Shown: positions 31,219-34,090 of the stretch, one piece after another
Layout: every line of letters begins with the position of its first letter
How positions within the stretch are numbered: position 1 is the first letter of the stretch
Assembly (NCBI RefSeq): GCF_025351285.1
Contig: NZ_JANXWG010000018.1
Coordinates: 1-34,090 of the forward strand
Direction of reading: 5' to 3'
Source of the DNA: Novosphingobium sp.
GTDB taxonomy: Bacteria; Pseudomonadota; Alphaproteobacteria; Sphingomonadales; Sphingomonadaceae
DNA length: 34,090 nucleotides
Translations under genes and position numbers: made by a program
Notes under the pieces: generated by a model
Databases searched by the model: none
Told to the model about the DNA's origin: nothing
Seen by the model: the letters and a program-made list of their open reading frames with translations, nothing else

Positions 31219-32913
31219 GTGCATAAGCCGTCAGCCTCAAGTTCTTTTGGCGCGAAGCCGTCTGGCGAGCATCCGCATCGCTGGTACGAACGCTATCCGC
31301 GCGCGTTGCCGGTGGGCGTGTTCGCGCTCACCCTGGGTGTAACCGCGATCAGCGTGGCCGCGGTCGAACATGCCGAAGACGGGCGGGAAGCGGCCCAGCT
31401 TTCGCAGACCACGGCGAGCATTTCTTCGGCGATCGAACGCCGGGCGGGTTCGAGCGCCATGTCGTTGCGCGCGGGCGCCGCGCTGATTGCCACGCAAACG
31501 AAGTTCGATCCGGCCACGTTCGGCCTGTTCATCGACCAGCTTGGCCAGGAAGGCCGCGCTTCGGGTGCAGAGGGCATCGGGTGGGTGGCGCGGGTCGATC
31601 CGGGGCAAGAGTCCGCGTTCGCAGCCGAAGTGCGCGCAAGCGGTGTTCCAGGCTTTGCGATCCGTCCGGATGGTGCTGCGCAAGGCGGTATGGATCGCTA
31701 TGTGGTGCGCTATCTTCGCCCGGCCACCCCCCGCAACAACCGCGCGATCGGTTTCGACATGGCGAGCGAGCGGGTCCGGCGCGAAGCGATGATGAGCGCG
31801 GCGCAGTTCGGGCGGCCAACGGCTTCGGGCAAGATAGTGCTCGTTCAGGAGGACAAAGCAACGTCGCCGCCGGGCTTCGTGCTGTTCATGCCGGTTTATT
31901 CGTCCGCTGCGATGGGGCACCACTTGCGCGGGTTCGTCTACACCCCGTTCAATGCGCGCGCGTTCCTGGCATCGTCGGTCGATATCGATCGGATGTCCGG
32001 CGTTGGCTTTGCGCTTTACGATGGCGATGCTGCGCCGGCCAATCTGCTTTATCAGCGCGCCCTGGCAGGCGGTCCGGTCCGCACCGAGACGCGGCACGTG
32101 GTGGTCGCGGATCGCTCGTGGACGCTCGTCGTATCGATCCCCGACGGGACGCTGTTCAGCCCGGTCTCGCTGATGACGCTGCTGTTCGGGCTGCTGGTGG
32201 CCACGTTGCTGCTGGTGCTGGCGCGGCTGGTCACGCAGCAGGCTTCGGAAGACCGCACGACGCTCGAATGGTTCGAGCAGCAATCGTCGATCCGCAATTC
32301 GCTGGTGCGCGAACTCAACCATCGCGTGAAGAACACGCTGGCCAATGTGCTGTCGATCCTGGCGCTTACGCGCGGGCGAGCGACCGATCTGGACAGCTTT
32401 GCCCAAAGCCTCGATGGCCGGGTCCGCGCGCTTTCGGCCACGCATGATCTGCTGACCCAATCCGATTGGGGCAGCACGTCGATCCGTGCGCTGATCGAGG
32501 CCGAAATGGCGCCCTATGTCCGCGATCAGAGCGGTGGTGTGACGCTGTCGGGTGATCCGGTGATGCTGGCGCCCAACGACGCGCTGTCGCTGGGGATGGC
32601 GATCCACGAACTGGCCACCAACGCCGCCAAGTACGGCGCGCTGAGCGTCGAGGCGGGCCGGGTGTCGATTGCCTGGCGTATGGTGACCGCGCAGATCGCC
32701 CAGCTCGACTGGGCCGAAAGCGGCGGGCCGACGCTCGATCCGGTGGCATCACGCAAGCGCGGGTTCGGCACCGAACTGATCCAGAAGATTGTGGCGCACG
32801 AATTGAAGCACCCGGTCGAGCTGGAATTTCTGCCCGGTGGCGTGCGCTGCCGGCTGATGGTGGCAGTGCGTGAGGGCGGCAATTTCGCCATGCGCGAGCA
32901 GAAGCCGGGCTAA
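31219..32913 (+). CDS. Membrane sensor histidine kinase, CHASE domain plus HWE/HisKA_2 kinase (PhyK-like)
   Basis: This is the likely sensor kinase of the general stress response that phosphorylates PhyR. With the GTG at 31219 it has 564 residues; an ATG at 31150 (587 residues) is the main alternative. A first transmembrane helix (PVGVFALTLGVTAISVAAV) is followed by a periplasmic CHASE-type domain with GIGWVARVD and RPATPRNNRAIGFDM. A second helix (SLMTLLFGLLVATLLLVLARL) follows. The phosphoacceptor is His368 in LVRELNHRVKNTLANVLSI, the HWE/HisKA_2 form used by PhyK-like kinases. The ATP domain includes HELATNAAKYGALS, with W in WAESGGP and GFGTELI. It diverges from nepR-ecfG, and the shared promoter suggests that it belongs to the same regulon. 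The ligand is unknown. Confidence 0.87.
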   Translation: MHKPSASSSFGAKPSGEHPHRWYERYPRALPVGVFALTLGVTAISVAAVEHAEDGREAAQLSQTTASISSAIERRAGSSAMSLRAGAALIATQTKFDPATFGLFIDQLGQEGRASGAEGIGWVARVDPGQESAFAAEVRASGVPGFAIRPDGAAQGGMDRYVVRYLRPATPRNNRAIGFDMASERVRREAMMSAAQFGRPTASGKIVLVQEDKATSPPGFVLFMPVYSSAAMGHHLRGFVYTPFNARAFLASSVDIDRMSGVGFALYDGDAAPANLLYQRALAGGPVRTETRHVVVADRSWTLVVSIPDGTLFSPVSLMTLLFGLLVATLLLVLARLVTQQASEDRTTLEWFEQQSSIRNSLVRELNHRVKNTLANVLSILALTRGRATDLDSFAQSLDGRVRALSATHDLLTQSDWGSTSIRALIEAEMAPYVRDQSGGVTLSGDPVMLAPNDALSLGMAIHELATNAAKYGALSVEAGRVSIAWRMVTAQIAQLDWAESGGPTLDPVASRKRGFGTELIQKIVAHELKHPVELEFLPGGVRCRLMVAVREGGNFAMREQKPG

Positions 32914-32925
32914 TCCAGACGCCGA

Positions 32926-32965
32926 CGCAAGACGGGCCGGGGAAGCGATTCCCCGGCCCGTTGCG
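32926..32965. terminator. Bidirectional terminator between the kinase gene and phyR
   Basis: An 18-bp stem with one bulge, from CGCAAGACGGG to CCCGTTGCG around a GCGA loop, lies between the convergent stop codons at 32913 and 32985. It can serve both genes. Confidence 0.8.
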
Positions 32966-32984
32966 TTTGGTTGTCGGCGCGCAA

Positions 32985-33788
32985 TCAGCGCAGCGGGCGG
33001 CTCGATCCGAAGAACAGCGCCTGGCTGATTGCCGCGCGCACGGTGGCTTCGTGGAACGGCTTGGTGATCAGGTAGGTCGGTTCGGGCCGATCGCCGGTCA
33101 GCAGCCGCTCGGGATAGGCGGTGATGAAGATGACCGGCACGTCGTCGATCGCCAGGATATCGTCCACTGCATCGAGCCCTGAGCTGCCATCGGCCAACTG
33201 GATATCGGCCAGCACGAGGCCGGGGGTTTCGCGGGTGATGATCTCGCGCGCCTGGGTGCGGGTGGCGGCGGTGCCGCAGATGTCGTGGCCGAGCGCGCGG
33301 ACGATGTCCTCTAGCTGCATCGAAATCAGCGGTTCGTCCTCGATGATCAGTACGCGGGTGGCCGAATCGTCGTCGATCTCGGCGATTGCTTCGTGGACTA
33401 GCGCTTCGACTTCGGCGGGTGTCGACCCGATGATCGTGGCGGTGTCCTCGATGCTGAAATCTTCGAGCGTGGTCAGCAGCAGTGCCTGGCGGTTGCGAGG
33501 CGTGATCCGCGACAACCGTTCCTGCGCCGCAACTTCATGATCGCCCGACAGTCCGTTGTTGCCAGAAGTGTCGCGCGTGTCGACATTGGCACTCGTCCAC
33601 AAGTGGCTGAACGCGTGATACAATGCGACCCGGCTTTCGGCGATGGCGTTGCGCAGTTTGTCATCGGCCAGCGCGGCCTCGAGCGTGGCGCGGACGAATG
33701 CGTCACCAGCCGCCTGATTACCCGTCAGGGCGCGCGCGTAACGCCTTAGATATGGGAGGTTTCCCGCTACTTTCGCCCCAATCGACAT
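32985..33788 (-). CDS. phyR: PhyR, anti-anti-sigma response regulator
   Basis: This is the central switch of the general stress response. A sigma-like N-terminal domain mimics EcfG and, when the receiver is phosphorylated, binds NepR. The 267-residue protein has a sigma-like part up to about residue 140 (LPYLRRYARALTGNQAAGDAF, then ITPRNRQALLLTTLEDFSIEDTATIIG) and a receiver domain from 145: acidic residues E150 and D151, phosphoacceptor D195 in LVLADIQLADGS, T223 in IFITAYPERLLTGD, and K243 in LITKPF. The last two are of the FATGUY receiver type typical of PhyR and its relatives. The sigma-like half lacks the basic -10-binding residues seen in EcfG. A perfect EcfG promoter at 33820-33844 lies 32 bases before the ATG, so phyR is likely autoregulated. 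Confidence 0.96.
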   Translation of the reverse strand: MSIGAKVAGNLPYLRRYARALTGNQAAGDAFVRATLEAALADDKLRNAIAESRVALYHAFSHLWTSANVDTRDTSGNNGLSGDHEVAAQERLSRITPRNRQALLLTTLEDFSIEDTATIIGSTPAEVEALVHEAIAEIDDDSATRVLIIEDEPLISMQLEDIVRALGHDICGTAATRTQAREIITRETPGLVLADIQLADGSSGLDAVDDILAIDDVPVIFITAYPERLLTGDRPEPTYLITKPFHEATVRAAISQALFFGSSRPLR

Positions 33789-33819
33789 GAAATCCCTTCC
33801 GCTTCAAGTGCGCCCGAAA

Positions 33820-33844
33820 AACGCGCGAGGCTGTCTCCGGTTCC
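33820..33844 (-). promoter_or_regulatory. EcfG-type promoter of phyR
   Basis: On the minus strand GGAAC (33840-33844), 16 bases, then CGTT (33820-33823): a perfect match to the general-stress consensus, 32 bases upstream of the phyR ATG. Confidence 0.85.
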
Positions 33845-33928
33845 CGGGGCGCTACGCACTTTGCATTATACTCTGGATCGGGCTCAAAACAGGCCCGGAA
33901 AAAAATCTTCAAATTGTTTTGCGGGCCG

Positions 33929-33953
33929 GGAACCGGCTTACAGGACGGTCGTT
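33929..33953 (+). promoter_or_regulatory. EcfG-type promoter of the predicted small RNA
   Basis: On the plus strand GGAAC (33929-33933), 16 bases, then CGTT (33950-33953) match the stress consensus perfectly. It points away from phyR into a gene-free stretch that ends with a strong terminator, so a start near 33958-33962 would make a transcript of about 90 nt. Confidence 0.82.
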
Positions 33954-33957
33954 ATGT

Positions 33958-34047
33958 CCATGTCACCACCGAGACCCCCCCTCCCGTCCAAGCGGTGGTG
34001 ACACGATCCCAAGGCCTTCGCCGTTCATTCGGCGAAGGCCTTTTTTT
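33958..34047 (+). ncRNA. Predicted EcfG-dependent small RNA with C-rich anti-SD loop
   Basis: This is a non-coding transcript predicted from three adjoining signals: an EcfG promoter ending at 33953; a perfect 11-bp stem (TGTCACCACCG at 33961-33971 and its complement at 33993-34003) with a 21-base loop containing CCCCCCCTCCCG, complementary to Shine-Dalgarno sequence (GGAGG); and an intrinsic terminator at 34011-34047. No open frame with a ribosome site fits inside. Caulobacter GsrN is a small RNA made by the same class of sigma factor and acts through an exposed C-rich loop, so an analogous role in stress-dependent translational control is likely. Homology to GsrN is not claimed. The exact start is inferred from promoter spacing. 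The direction and position, divergent from phyR, would make it a direct output of the stress pathway. Confidence 0.72.
34011..34047 (+). terminator. Intrinsic terminator of the predicted small RNA
   Basis: A perfect 12-bp stem AAGGCCTTCGCC/GGCGAAGGCCTT with an 8-base loop runs directly into seven T. This is the best intrinsic terminator in the window. Confidence 0.92.
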
Positions 34048-34090
34048 GGTTCAATTCAAGTTTGCACTCGTCGGGGCCGGGCAAAGCGAC

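Noticed and set aside
33954..34003. Short peptide starting at ATG 33954 in the predicted sRNA
   Set aside because: The ATG is adjacent to the -10 box and probably upstream of the transcript start; no ribosome site precedes it.
1..34090. CRISPR array, prophage or integrative element boundaries
   Set aside because: No regularly spaced repeats, integrase, phage structural genes or direct-repeat attachment sites were seen; the only mobile trace is the short transposase tail.

Overview
The window looks like chromosomal DNA from a GC-rich alphaproteobacterium of the order Sphingomonadales (Novosphingobium/Sphingomonas type). The reasons are the complete alphaproteobacterial general stress response module (NepR, EcfG, PhyR, HWE-type kinase), a large TonB-dependent receptor of sphingomonad style, a dispersed repeat whose core I recall from sphingomonad genomes, and strongly GC-biased third codon positions. 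No database search was possible, so names rest on motifs, gene order and family knowledge.

Layout. 346-2359 (minus): rlmE and a Ppx/GppA phosphatase. 2564-2851: a tRNA-Gln(CTG) followed by the last 49 codons of an IS256-type transposase. 3102-5486 (minus): an autotransporter. 5629-8433 (minus): a Tat-exported GH116 glycosidase gene, open across about 934 codons in one frame but interrupted by two in-frame TGA codons, both apparently replacing Trp. 8721-9965 (plus): a divergent ROK regulator. 10171-10326: the tail of a response regulator. 10516-13425: a TonB-dependent receptor. 13695-21741: an archaic (Csu-type) chaperone-usher pilus operon on the minus strand with five small subunits, chaperone, usher and tip protein. 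A small secreted protein gene converges on it, and the two stop codons overlap. 22318-24959 (plus): a LOG-family protein, then a protealysin-like M4 protease and its emfourin-like inhibitor. 25112-27587 (minus): thiD, a DUF1272 gene and glmM. 27668-29714 (plus): a dicarboxylate/amino-acid symporter and sodB. 29796-34047: the general stress response locus.

The stress locus is the most interesting part. Four sites fit the EcfG promoter form GGAAC-N16-(C/G)GTT, all with exactly 16 bases between the boxes. One serves a 70-residue hydrophilic protein. One is a near-palindromic element between nepR-ecfG and the kinase gene that reads as a promoter on both strands. One precedes phyR. The last points away from phyR into a gene-free stretch with an 11-bp hairpin, a C-rich loop containing an anti-Shine-Dalgarno sequence, and a strong intrinsic terminator. 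That is the architecture of a sigma-EcfG-dependent small RNA of about 90 nt, comparable in concept to Caulobacter GsrN.

How the genes work together. In the family model, stress sensed by the kinase phosphorylates PhyR, which then binds NepR and frees EcfG. EcfG would drive nepR-ecfG, phyR, the small protein gene and the predicted sRNA. The pilus genes form one co-oriented block with short gaps or overlaps, consistent with one transcript. The GH116/ROK pair looks like a sugar-responsive enzyme and regulator unit, now possibly decaying.
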